Shown: positions 25,160-37,200 of the stretch, one piece after another
How the letters are laid out: each line of letters starts with the position of its first letter
Numbering within the stretch: the stretch's first letter is position 1
DNA from: Apis mellifera
Taxonomy: Eukaryota > Arthropoda > Insecta > Hymenoptera > Apidae
DNA length: 64,000 nt
Direction: 5' to 3'
Assembly (NCBI RefSeq): GCF_003254395.2
Contig: NC_037641.1
Coordinates: forward strand, 1,225,001 to 1,289,000
Made by a program: the position numbers and the translations under genes
The notes under the pieces: generated by a model
Database searches by the model: none
Told to the model about the DNA's origin: nothing
The model's input: only the letters and a program-made list of their open reading frames with translations

Positions 25160-27558
25160 TGCATATCTGTATTTTTATTTCATCGTTTGGAATTAATTCT
25201 CCGAATGTGTATCTTCACCACATATTATATTTCTTCGCGAGAAAATTCTCATAAAATTTCTATAAATATTCACGATCAATGATTGAAATAATTCATTTTT
25301 ATTGCTATAATTCTGTTCATTAAGCTTCCCTTTAAACGAGAGTCCATAAATGATTAATGATGAGGCGAATCAGAAAGCGATAACAATCCGTGAAATATTT
25401 TTCAATAGTATCAACTGCTCATCGATTTCATATACATAGAAATTACATAGAAATTATAATCGAATTTTTAGAAAAAAAATATCATTTGAAATCATTTTTC
25501 ACGAAATATAGATTATTTTTTGCGAAAAGATTCAATTGAAGTGATACATAAATATCATTGTGTTTTTTTCTAACTTTTAAAAAACAAAGAAAATTTTTGT
25601 ATGAAGAAAATTACAATAAGAAATTTAAATTTAAATTTAAAATATCATATCAATAGTTTTATAAATTCAGTTTTTTCTTCAATTCTTTCAATTCTTATAT
25701 AATAATATATTCCTATATAATAATTATAGTTGGGAATTAAAAGATTATTTAGAATTTGATTTATGAAATTTGTATTTGATACAAGATTATCAATATATAT
25801 GTTTGTAATAAATATATTTAGCATATTTCTAAGTTTTTTATCAAAGTTTTGATTATTCTTGATTATATGTTCTTATATTTAATCAAGAACTAAAACTATG
25901 AAACCTTATATTTAAAAATTTATAAATATGTTTATTTTTATTGAAAATATTTATTTTCTAAATATGAAATATTATTATAATTTCTTTTATAAGAAGATAA
26001 TATTATTTAGACTATAATTTCTTTCTTTAAGAATTCTTAAATTAATTTATTTATTTCTTAAATACATTTTCTATCAAGTCTTACAACATTAAAAATTCAT
26101 CGATTTTAATAATATTTAACAACTTTAAATTCTAAATTTAAAAATTTATATAAGATTAGTACAGAATTTAAAAAACAATATATCAAATTTGCCAAGTAAT
26201 CAAAAATTTATAAATAAGAAATAAAATTAAATGTTTTATTGATTGTATTTATTAAAAAAATTATATTTATTATAATATCGATCTTAATATCGATGAAAAT
26301 TTACACATACAATTATCACACACACCGTGATTGTCTTAATAAATCTATAAAAATAAAAAAATTAATATTCTGTATTATTGCTAATGATAAGAATCGATGT
26401 TACATTATTAAATTTTTATCGAATAATATTGGAAGTGCATAGAAGAGTTTTATAATAATAGCAATTTGTGTTAACATTTTAATTGATGCGAGTTTGCGGC
26501 GAAAACTGTCGTAACTTTCATAAACATTTAATTAAATAAAACTTTTTGAACCACTATTAATTGTCTCACATTTCTCGTAAATAATTTACTTAAATTTTTT
26601 CTAATAAACGATGTGACTTCGAGAATTAAATTCACTGTTTCCGATAGTATTATAAACTGCATAAATAATTTAAGAACAATCAATTTTTTAATAAATAATA
26701 AAAATAAATATCCTTAATAAAATGATCACCGCTTTCTATCTATTCAACTTGTAATTATAAAATATTTTTAATACTTTCTTGATTTATCATTCTTCTACTG
26801 CTTGCATAGTTTTATCTTTTGTTTTCAAATTCGAATTAAATTTGATATTTAAGCGCAGTCGTTTGATTTTAAAAAATCAAGATTATAATATTATATTATG
26901 TTCAAATATTATTGATTATTGATTTTGTTTTACTTATTACAATTTTTGTTTTATTCATATTTTATTAATATTTTTTATTTATATCAAAAAAAAAGATAAT
27001 TAAAATTACTTTCTTTTTTCTTGTAATTAACATTTTTTCTTTTTTTTTTGTTTTTTTCTAACCTTATGTTTTATATATTTTTATACTATACTTTTATATG
27101 CTTTATACTTTATACTTCGACATATAAGATTCAATTCTTTAATTGTATAATTATTAAGTTTTGTAAGGATATAATCATGAATCTTTAATTATTTGTATTA
27201 TTTTAAATGAAAAATTTTAATTAATTTGAAAGATTAAAATTATTTGAAATCTTTTTTAAGAAATATTATTTAAAACTGATCTTTTTTATTTTTCTTTTTT
27301 ATTTTTTATTTTTTGGTTATTGTTGTAAAGATATAATAATTGTTGAAAAATATTTGAAATGAATTTATTTATTTATTACAATGAATAAATTTTATTATTT
27401 ATAATCAAACTTGTTAATTTTAAATGAACAAATTTTGAATAAATAATGTTTTTGATAATAAAAAAATTACAATTTTATGAAAAATAAGTTTAAATACTTT
27501 AAATGTGAAATGAAAATATAAGCTAAAAATATAGATATATATATAGATTTAGATATAT
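25160..27558. other. AT-rich non-coding DNA, no gene seen
   Basis: The frame at 26239-26442 is Ile/Lys-rich and shows no domain, and that at 25030-25254 mainly overlaps mariner 2. A less AT-rich strip at 26470-26540 (GAGTTTGCGGCGAAAACTGT region) has no identifiable function. Confidence 0.6.
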
Positions 27559-27675
27559 TTATAATTATTATTTATAATAATATAATATATAATATATAAT
27601 ATATAATGTATAATATATAATATATAATATATAATATATAATATATTATATATTATAAATAATAATTATAATTAT
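27559..27675. repeat. TATAATA minisatellite inside a perfect-armed hairpin
   Basis: About ten tandem TATAATA/ATATAAT units occupy 27579-27655. The flanks, ATAATTATTATTTATAATA on the left and the complementary TATTATAAATAATAATTAT on the right, make the whole block a long inverted repeat able to form a cruciform. Confidence 0.85.
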
Positions 27676-28490
27676 TATTTGAGAAACAATAAAATACATA
27701 TTTTTTTAAAGGTAAGATTTTAAAGTTAACTTTTATTCGCTAATATTTATACATTATGTGCTAACACATCAATGAACTTCTCCGAGAAAAAAAATAATTT
27801 TAATTTTTTTCATAAAAAATAAAATTTTAAAAAGAAAAAATTTTATGTATCCAATTATTTCCAAAACTATTTTTAAAATTTCATGTTCAACTTTTTTCTG
27901 AGAGAATGATTGAAAATAGAATTGTCATTTATTTTTTCAATTTGATTTGTCTATGAGATAGCCATGAAATAATCTTTCGATTTAGTTTCAGATTTAGTTT
28001 TTTATTTTAAAATTTTAACATCATGAAACGAAAAGAATTATAAAAGTACAAGTATCAAATAAAAGTATATCTATATTATAAAGGATGAATTTATATAATT
28101 CATTGAAACTTAATCATGAAACTTAATTTAATATTAAACTTTTGTCTCAATAATATGAATATATGAATATTCATTATATTAAACGATACATTAAAAAAAA
28201 TCTAAAAGTCCTATATAATAATATCAGAAGATATTTTTTTTACTTTGCCTATAAATAATAGAAAATGCATTAAAGAAAAGAAAAATTTAGAATATTAAAA
28301 AATAATGATAAATATAAAACAATCTTTTGGTAATTAACTGGTAATTTATTTCAGGGAAAATTTAGTAAAGATTTTTCAAAATATAATAAAACTGAAATAA
28401 ACTTAAAATTGAATAAACATATTTGTTATCTAGTATTTCAAAACTTCAATAAAGCCATATTAATAAAAACTACAGTTAATAAAACATATG
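27676..28490. other. AT-rich non-coding DNA, nothing recognised
   Basis: No frame, repeat pair or RNA-like motif recognised. Confidence 0.55.
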
Positions 28491-28602
28491 AAATTTAATT
28501 AACTGAGGAATAATATTGGTACATTATACATTATTTTATTAACAACAAATTTAATTAACTGAGGAATAATATTGGTACATTATACATTATTTCATTAACA
28601 AC
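28491..28602 (+). repeat. Tandem duplication, 2 x 56 bp
   Basis: Two head-to-tail 56-base units, each starting AAATTTAATTAACTGAGG and ending TTAACAAC, differ at a single base (T/C near 28536 and 28592). Such high identity in a heavily diverged region means the duplication is recent. Confidence 0.95.
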
Positions 28603-30180
28603 TTGCAAAAAATCATACACTAATTATTGTGTATTTTATTAGAATCATTTTATATTATCATAAAATATGAATGGAACAGTTTTAATAAAATGTAGAGAAA
28701 GATATATCATGCCTTTTATATTTTATTAAAATATATCACTCTTTTTTTTTGTTTTCTATATAAATATACTTCATCGCATTAAATTAAATAACGAAATTTT
28801 AATGAAACAAAGGAAATTTATTTGATGAGGGCATACGGGAATTAAATTTTAATGACCTGTAATAATACTATTGTGACTTCACTTGGAATTATAATCATAT
28901 GAAATTGAATAATAAGAAAAAAAGAAGAAAATCTACATAACGCAATGAGAAGAATAATAAATATCTGAATAATTTTCAATATATTTACTTTTTTAGAAAT
29001 CAATATTAATATTATGAAAAAGATAATATTTTATATTTAATATTAATACTTATAATAATTATATAATTATAATAATATAATTTATATTAATATTTACACT
29101 TAATATTTAATATTTAAGAATCATTATTCTGAACATATATGTATATATATTTTCTCTCATTCTAAGTTTCCCAAAATCGCAATATTAAAATCATAGTATT
29201 CCGTATTATATTTGATATTATTTGAATTTCTTTTTTTTTTTTTTTTGTTTTAAAAATTCACTTTAATTAGTTTCGGGCTGAAGTATTAATATTTATTGGA
29301 CTAATAATAATCTTTTAATAATATTTATTGTGAGCAGTTATGAAAACAATTCATACCTAAACCTTCATATTTATATTTTTATTATTAGATTTATATTTTA
29401 GTTATATTCTAATAAACACATAAGTCTTTAAGTAATTGTGAATTTAACTATGATTTTAAATTATAACTTGTATTCTAATTTTTTGAATGTGAATTTCAAA
29501 TTTTAAGTTTTTTTGTAGAAGAATTTTTGATAACTTATCTGTTCTTTTATTCTACATTTAATAATGACTTAAATTTTCTTTTTTTTCCTCTATTTTGCAT
29601 AGTTTGTTATTGAAGAAAAATATGAATTTGAAGAAAAATATTAAAATCAAATAAATGAAACAAATAGATCAAACAAATGAATTATTATTTTCATTAGTAA
29701 ATTAAAATAATAACTATACAAATAATTATGATTTGAAATATTTATTTAATTGTTACTTTAATAATAAATTTGTTGACAAATATTAATAAAAACATATATT
29801 AACAAAAAAATTATTATGAATTATTAATTATCTAAATTAAATATAAAATTATAAATAAATTTTCTATTTTTAATGGAACAAAGATAATAAAGATAAAATA
29901 AAAATAAAAAATTACGTAATTAAAAGCATTTTAGATTTAAAAACATTCCAAGTATTAAACCATGGAAGAAAAATATCCTTGTTTTCGATACAAATGTATT
30001 AACTTCACAATAAGGATTTAATCGTTTCAAAAAATAGACATGATAAAACGAAAGAAAAAGCTTTTAAAATCTGAAACAATTCCATGATTGGTGGGTAGCA
30101 GATAATTAAAAATTGATAATTTATTTATTTTCAATCAAATAATTTCAATCAAATAATGAAAACGTAAAATTTAAAAAATA
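28603..30180. other. AT-rich non-coding DNA, nothing recognised
   Basis: No open frame, repeat pair or RNA-like motif recognised. Irregular AT runs near 29020-29120 only. Confidence 0.6.
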
Positions 30181-30336
30181 TAATATTTTATATTATTATA
30201 TTATTTTATTATATTATATTTTATTATATATTATATTATATATTATATTTTATTTTGTATTTATTATATATTATATTTATATTTTATTATATTTTATTTA
30301 TATATTATATTTTATTATATTATTTTATATTATTTT
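30181..30336. repeat. Low-complexity TATTA/TTTTATTA tract
   Basis: About 155 bases made almost only of TATATTA and TTTTATTATA words, nearly all T and A with two isolated G/C interruptions. Confidence 0.9.
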
Positions 30337-33139
30337 AAAATATAAATTTTAAAAATAAAATAAAGAAAATGCTTAATTGTAGGTTTAGTATTGCATTTAA
30401 AGGATAATATAGATCGATTCATTGGAATTCTATTGGATAATCATTCGAACAATATTGTAAATAACTAGAGTGATTTAAGATTGCAAGGCAGAAACAAAAT
30501 AGTTTTTTTTAAAACTCTCTAAAAACAAAGACTTATTTGAATGCAGGACAACGAATTGGTTTTTACAGTAAAATAAGGATCAAAATAACTAGAGAAATTT
30601 GGACAAAAAAGAATTTTCTTTTTAAGGAATTTTCTTCTCTTTTATTTATTAATTTTAAAATACGTGAATGGAATTATTGAAAATTATTTATTTTTAATTA
30701 GAAGAATTTTGGATATTAAATCTGGAAGATTACATAATATCTGGAAGATTATAAAAAAGAAAGATTCATCTTGAATTTAATTCCCATTGAGAATTTGTCA
30801 ATTCGTATCATTAAATATCATTAAATATAAATAAAATAAAGTTAAATTTTAATTTTTCTAGAGTACTTTGCTAAAATTGTTAAGTATTTTTCTACTTTTA
30901 AAGTATTCAATAAGTAAAAAAATGTTAAATGAAATAAATTAACTAGGTTATTATAATATATTTCATTATTTATAAATAAAATATTATTACAAAATATTAA
31001 GTTTAATTTAAAATTTTTTTTTAAATTTAATTATATTACTTAATTATTTTTATTTTGTATTTTAGAATAATATTATGAATGATATTATGTTAATGTAAGT
31101 TTATGTTCTTTAATATTTTTTTTATAGTGAAAAAATCTAAAATAAGATTAAATAGTTAAAAATTGTGAAAATTCAAATTATCATTATGATTAATTGAAAA
31201 TTAATATAAATAATAAATATCATATTTAATTATTATTATTTCATAATTTAATTTTTCTAATTATTTATAAGCATAATCGAAATAATTCGCAGGATATTAT
31301 CATAATCTCAATTGCATGTTTAAGTTTGTTCAGTTCTGTTATCGAATTCTTGGAACAACATCACAAGTGTTCTAGAAACCATAACACAATCTCTTATAAT
31401 CGCAAACTTCATTGTTGTTCATGTTTTGAATAAGATAAGAAGTTATATAAGGGAATATATTTCTATAATATCTCTATAACTATAATGTAATTGAATATAT
31501 ATTTTATAATTGAAATATATATTTTATCAGAAAAATAAAATAAACTATAATATTAAATTTAACTATAATTTTTGCTATAATTTCAACATATAAAATAAAT
31601 TTTAAATTTATAAAATTTATAATACAATATAAATATAAATATAAAAAAATAAAATAAATATAAATGAAATAACTTGGAAATTGCAATTAATGATAAAAAA
31701 GAAAATTATTATCTGTTTTCAAATTATGTAATAGTTTTCCACTATTAATTACAAATCGAAATATAATTAATTAGCTATTTATTTAATTTCACCATTTCAA
31801 TCTTATGAATGAACAATAATATCCATCAATTGAATTTATTCGTAAAATTCAAAAGTGATATAACAAATAAGTTTCATTAAGAAAAGACAAAAAAAAAATA
31901 TTATTAAATAAAAATTATATTCTATAAAAAATTTTATAACGGTATATTTTTTTATTGATTCTCCAATACTCTTAATTTTATTAAATTAAAACGTAATTAA
32001 AACGTATAATATATTTTATATCTAATAAACTTATTTCATGTTTTTACATATCATTTGAAAAATATAACTTTTTTTTTCTATTTTTCTATTATTTATAAGA
32101 TATTGCAATTATTGAATAATTATCAGATAAAAAAGATAAAAATTATGAAATTGATAAGTGAATAGTATAAATAATATGGGCCAATATTTATAAATTAAGC
32201 ATTGCTAATACATATCAAATATCATTTTAATACAAACTTCTTTGTTTCTTATAATTAATAGAATGTATAATAATAGATAGAATGTAGAAATAATTTAATT
32301 TTATTTCTTGAATAAGTTATCTATAAGGAATTGAAATACCAAATTCATTTTTAATTTTTATAACAAATGTTATGACAATGTTTCACAAAATCAAGTTCTC
32401 GAAAATATCTTGTTACATAGAATGTTCAATATAATGATGAGATTTTTTTGAAGAATCATTTCTAGAGATCAAAATAAACTCAAAAGTTGACATATCAAAA
32501 TATTGATTGAATCTTATTTATTAAATTATAAGTATTTAATATTTTAATATATAATTATATAATTTATTTAATATTTGCATTAGAAATGAAAACTTTATTT
32601 TTGTCATGCCATTGTCACAATATATTTCTGCTTCATCTCATTTATTATTCAATGCAAACTTTAATTGTTTATACTTTAATATATAAATCTTAATCAATAT
32701 TTTAATATATAAAATACAACTGTATACTTTTGATTTTTTTTCTAATCTCTAAATTTATTCTTCTTAAAATATTTCATGAATATATTAATATTTCTTATAT
32801 AAATTAATATAACTAATATAACTAATAGATAAAATTACATATATATTTTATCATTGTTTTGATTTTTGTCAGAACAGAAGAGAAATAGAGTACATGAAAG
32901 AATAACAATGATAGAAAAAACAATATTTTCCGATAAAATAATAAAGAATTGTTCTGTAATTGAAACGTATAATATATATATATATATTATAGATACATTA
33001 TTTACAAAATTTTATCTTTCATGTTTTAACGTGCATAATAAAATTCCCAAATTGATTTTGAGTTATAACAATTCATTTTGTTGAAATTGAATTATTTTAT
33101 TTAAATTTCATACAGATAATTATCTATAATATATATATA

Positions 33140-33148
<9 letters not shown>
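30337..33148. other. AT-rich non-coding DNA, no gene seen
   Basis: Frames at 31504-31686 (minus) and 32866-33084 (plus) are composition-driven. A less AT-rich patch at 31310-31440 shows no repeat partner or known motif. Confidence 0.6.
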
Positions 33149-33190
<42 letters not shown>

Positions 33191-33203
33191 ATATATATAT
33201 ATA
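33149..33203. repeat. (AT)n microsatellite
   Basis: Uninterrupted AT alternation at 33149-33183, continuing as AATATATA units to 33203. It is directly upstream of the first SINE-like unit. Confidence 0.9.
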
Positions 33204-33239
33204 ATTTGTAAAATTACGTATTACCGAGATTTTTACATT

Positions 33240-33372
33240 TAAAAATATATAAGAACGAATAATAATGAGAATAAATAATAGAACACATTAAGAGATAAAA
33301 TTCTGGCTTCTGAGATTGAGAATTGTGAATTCGAATCCCATTTGGATATGATTCCCTCTTTTTTTTTTTTCT
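33240..33372 (+). repeat. tRNA-like / SINE-like unit, copy 1
   Basis: Contains GAATTCGAATCCC at 33327-33339, close to the pol III B-box (GGTTCGANTCC), and ends in a run of 12 or more T's at 33359-33370, as a pol III stop would. An A-box is not clear, and the bases around the TTCGAAT loop do not pair as a T-arm, so it is not a functional tRNA. A similar unit follows about 370 bp downstream in the same orientation. SINE relic or decayed tRNA pseudogene is the best guess. Confidence 0.4.
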
Positions 33373-33599
33373 CAATTTCTACAACTTAAAAAGAGCTTAA
33401 GAAAGAAATTTATGAAAAAGATATTTTACTAAGTATTCTTAAGTTGTTGATATTATGGGTGATATGTCTTCCAGAAGATTTAAGGAATTTTCTTATAGTG
33501 ACGAAAAAATACTGGTTACAATAAATGAAAAAAAAAAATTAAATATTTAAAAAATAAATGTTATGACAAGGAAATGGTTGAGTTTTAACCGAAGTCTCA

Positions 33600-33735
33600 C
33601 AATATATAAAAAATAGAGAAATAATAGCAACGAAAAAGGAAAAAAATGTTTATTATAGTGGAGAGAAATAGAATCTTGATTTTCGAACATTTGAGGATAG
33701 TGAATTCAAATCCAGCTGATATGTTTTCTTATTTT
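33600..33735 (+). repeat. tRNA-like / SINE-like unit, copy 2
   Basis: Shares with copy 1 an ATATATAA start, GAATAATA-like words and the core GTGAATTCAAATCCA (B-box-like, 33701-33715), then GATATG and a T-rich tail. The two are clearly related by order of words, though diverged. The 230 bp between them shows no relation to either. Confidence 0.4.
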
Positions 33736-34800
33736 TCTTTATATATTATTTTTTTATATATTATTTTATATTATATATTATATCACTTATAGAATATTGT
33801 ATAAATCGTAACTTATTCATAGAATCTATTCTTTTTTAAATATAATAATTAATCATTGTAATCAATCAAATAAAGAGTTTCCTTCAACCAAAAATTTCAT
33901 TCTATTCAAATTATGATTCATTTTATGATCCAGAATTTTTCACTTCATATGAATATCATAATACATTATATATAATAGCTATCACTTTTATGTCTATAAA
34001 CGTGATAGCTAATCATATCGTCCGTAACTATTTTTAATCCTATTTTTAATTCTATCATATTTAAAATAACATTTCTCAAAGTCTTAATTCTATGAATAAG
34101 ATTATAATACATTGAGTAAAAAATTTCAATGTTTCTGTTTGTAATTAAAGATGTTAAAAATAAATTAAATAGATTCTTAAAAATAGCAGAGATTATTTAT
34201 TGCATTCATAAATTTAAAAAATTTGAGAATAACTTAAATAATGATAATAAACGTTGTAGTTACCAAAAGATTTTTATTTATTATAACTAACTTTATAATA
34301 ACTTTATTAAGAATTTTGTTTTTTGTTTTTGTTCATTTTTGGAATTTTATTATCATGGTAATATTATTATTATTATTATTATTTTTACATTTATAAATTA
34401 TTCTTAACTATGAATTTCTAATCTCACCCAAAGAGTATTCTTGTTTTATGTTGCTTTTTCATTAAAAATGTCACTGAGGTTTCCTGAATCAATCATTTTA
34501 TCGAAAAAAATTATCTATTATATAATATTATCCACTTGATCTCATATTGGTACAATTTTTGGTTGCAATTGGTTACAATTTTTATTTGCGATATATCATT
34601 CAAAATGTCAATAATATCATTTCTTATGCACAAAATGAAGCACAAACACATTTGCCAATGATCATCAATTATTGTGATATTCAATTATTGTGTATAATGT
34701 GAACTATAATATAAAATAATACATCATATTTAATTAGACTAGTATATCAAATCCTGAAATCAAATTTTTTGTCACTTAATAAGACGTGATAAGCGATCAC
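33736..34800. other. AT-rich non-coding DNA, nothing recognised
   Basis: A (TTA)n run lies at 34362-34383. TAATAGCTATCAC and GTGATAGCTAATC near 33975-34013 form a small inverted repeat (GATAGCTA arms). No gene seen. Confidence 0.55.
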
Positions 34801-34925
34801 ATGACTTTAATGAATGTCTTGCATGCATGACTCACTCATTTTGTACTGTGCACACCGAACAATGAAGTGGTTGCACGAATCGCATGAATCGCATCGCGTG
34901 AATCGCGTCCACTTTTGTCTTAGCA
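34801..34925. other. Small GC-richer island with 9 bp GAATCGCRT repeats
   Basis: About 125 bases far less AT-rich than anything nearby. GAATCGCAT occurs at 34877-34885 and immediately again at 34886-34894, then CGCGT and GAATCGCGT at 34900-34908. TGCATGCATGACTCACTCA at about 34820 and GTGCACAC at about 34848 add further short symmetric words. No frame or RNA fold is evident. Clustered copies could be protein-binding sites or a remnant of a repeat. Confidence 0.5.
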
Positions 34926-34939
34926 AGTATATGGCATAA

Positions 34940-35150
34940 AGAAGGGAGAATTATCAGTATAATATCTAACTACTTGTCTTGCAAAAGTTACTCTGAATTG
35001 CATTGAATTATCAGAATATCTTATTAGTAGCTAAATATATTCGTTGATATATGTGAAAGAAAAAAAAAAGAAAAAAAGAAACGCTGAAATAATAATGTGA
35101 TGCGTCGTTATTATGAAGATGTATTAATCTATTGATTCGAAATAAATAAA
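34940..35150 (+). repeat. Dispersed repeat family C, copy 1
   Basis: Aligns with 55200-55380 in the same orientation through AAAAGTYAYTCTGARTY, ATTATCAGAATATYTTAT, a purine-rich AAGA stretch, and ATAAATAAATTAAATGARA at the end. Heavily diverged, no coding potential. Confidence 0.45.
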
Positions 35151-36160
35151 TTAAATGAAATAGCTAATTTATAAAAAATTTATAAGATTATTTAAAGATT
35201 AATATAGATTTAGATTATCTATGTATAAATATTTTTAATGCAACATTAAATTTTTTGTAAATTGAATATTAAGTTATTATTATAATATTAATTTTTATTT
35301 TTGTAAAGCTTTGTTTTTATTTTGATGTTTAAATATATATGAAGAAAATCTTTTATTTTTGATTGTAAAAAAGTTTGGCTAGTTGACAATCTATGTATTT
35401 TTAGTATATTATTAATTACTTTTAAGTTGAAAATTAGTTTTAATAGATTTTTGCATGTCAAATTTTACTTATTGTTTTAAGAAAATTTAGATTTTATTTT
35501 TAAGATAATTAAAATTATAATTGGATTATAATTAATTAAAAGTTTAAATTTTCTAGAGCCAAATTCGTTGATTTTATAATTTTATAATATAAAATGCGTG
35601 AAGAAATTTTTCATTTAATTTATCGATGGTATTGAATAATAATTATTAGACAATTAATTCTATTTAATAATAAAAAAATTGAAAGTTTTAATTGTTCAAA
35701 ATAAAATATCTCTAAGTTATTGTATAATATTGTATAACATACATTTAAAGTACTAAAATAAATTTTTATAATAAACATTTATGAATATATTTTTTATAAA
35801 AATCTATATTTAAACACATGTATAATTTTTATGAATAATTGTAATAATTTATACATATTTATATATAATGAATATAATATTGAAAAATTTAATTCTTAAT
35901 TAATATTATATTTTTTAATATTTTTATACTAAATATTTTAAATAATAATTGAAACAAATGAATTACATTATATAATTCAAATATAAATAAAAATATAAAA
36001 AAATTTTATAGATCATCAAAAAATCTTTATCACCTATTTTGAAATACGTTTAAATGGTTTTATAAATCTTCTTTAAGTATCGGAAAATCATCTTCATAAG
36101 GAAATCTTTCATAGATTTATTATACAAATTTATTCCACATATATCAAAGAGAAGAAATAG
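35151..36160. other. AT-rich non-coding DNA, nothing recognised
   Basis: No open frame, repeat pair or motif recognised. Confidence 0.55.
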
Positions 36161-36457
36161 CACGATTTCGCAAAATTGCAGCTAATAATTAAATTATCGC
36201 GCAATCTATTGAAACTATGTATTTTAACTAGTATTACGTGGCATTTTCAAAGTCAGTCAAATTGCTACAATAATAATCATTCTAAAGATATATGGAATTG
36301 GATTGAAGAAATGAATATAATCGAAAACAAAATTTTTGATTTAAAGTTTTTCAGGATTTATTTTTTTCGTCGAAACTTATATTTTGATTATGCAAAAAAA
36401 GATATTAAGATATATAAGAATGTTTCAGGTGTTAATTTTTATACTAATATAATATAA
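36161..36457 (+). CDS. Weak candidate coding exon, unknown protein
   Basis: The only open stretch outside transposons whose residues look less composition-driven than the rest. It is open from 36161 (just after ...AATAG, a possible splice acceptor) to the stop at 36455-36457. The segment includes LCILTSITWHFQSQSN and DIWNWIEEMNIIENK, with Trp, Cys, Gln and Glu, before it degrades into Ile/Phe/Lys-rich sequence after about 36345. No ATG opens it (36176 is TTG), and no good GT donor follows the Trp-rich part. The CAG-GTGTTA at about 36427 is a poor one. I recognise no family. It may be an exon of a large-intron gene, but chance is at least as likely. Confidence 0.15.
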   Translation, partial: HDFAKLQLIIKLSRNLLKLCILTSITWHFQSQSNCYNNNHSKDIWNWIEEMNIIENKIFDLKFFRIYFFRRNLYFDYAKKDIKIYKNVSGVNFYTNII

Positions 36458-36944
36458 TATATTTTTATATTAATTTTATATTGACATTTGTCATTAGTCT
36501 AATATTATCTAATAAGATATAAAATAAGAAAGAGAAATAAAAAATAATTTCAATCATTTATAATGAAAAATTTTCTCATATAATTTACGAGAAAATTTTT
36601 CATTATTATATTCATTATATATTAATGATAATATAATTAATAATAAAAATTTAAAAATACTCAATATTTATTAGAAATATATTTTATTATATGTATTATC
36701 AACAATTTTTAATATTCATTCAATATATATGTATATAATATATATATATATACATGAGATATCAAAGTAAGTAAAAATAAGAACTATTTTATTTTACAAA
36801 AAAACATTAACTTATAGTATAATTCATTTTTTTTCACTATAAATTACTCTAATATAAATTAATTCATTAAATTATATCAACAGCATTAATTAAGACAAAA
36901 ATAATTAGAGAATAATCACAAATTTTATTTGCGATCAATAAATA

Positions 36945-37200
36945 AGTGAATTCGTAGATATAGAGATCTCACTATATAGTGAGATCACTAAAAGACAAAT
37001 ACATTTTCAACAATGAAGGTAGAAAAACTCGCTTAAAGCAGAGAAAAAAACTCGGTTGAGTTAGTGATTAAGTTGAACAAAAAAATAATCGACAGAATGT
37101 TTAGTAAATTGATCAGCTTGAATCGAAGCAATTATTATGATTCTTACTATCCATTTCGAAATTTTTTTTTTCAACGTAAAACATGGAGTGAAATTGACGA
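36945..37200 (+). repeat. Dispersed repeat family B, copy 1
   Basis: Aligns with 60548-60790 in the same orientation. Shared blocks are ATAGTRAGA, GAAAAACTYGCYTAAAGC, GAATRTTTMGTAAATTGATC, GAATYGA and a TCCATTTYGAA word near 37150. It includes the perfect palindrome at 36965-36986, which the second copy lacks. No protein is evident. Confidence 0.5.
36965..36986. repeat. Perfect 22 bp palindrome
   Basis: GATCTCACTAT followed directly by its exact reverse complement with no loop. Two-fold symmetry of this length could be a dimer binding site or a relic of element ends. The CTCACTATAT part also occurs in the 56.6 kb palindrome arms. Confidence 0.9.

Noticed and set aside
33320..33345. A functional tRNA at the TTCGAAT motif
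   Set aside because: Flanking bases do not form a T-arm stem, and no A-box or anticodon arm can be placed.
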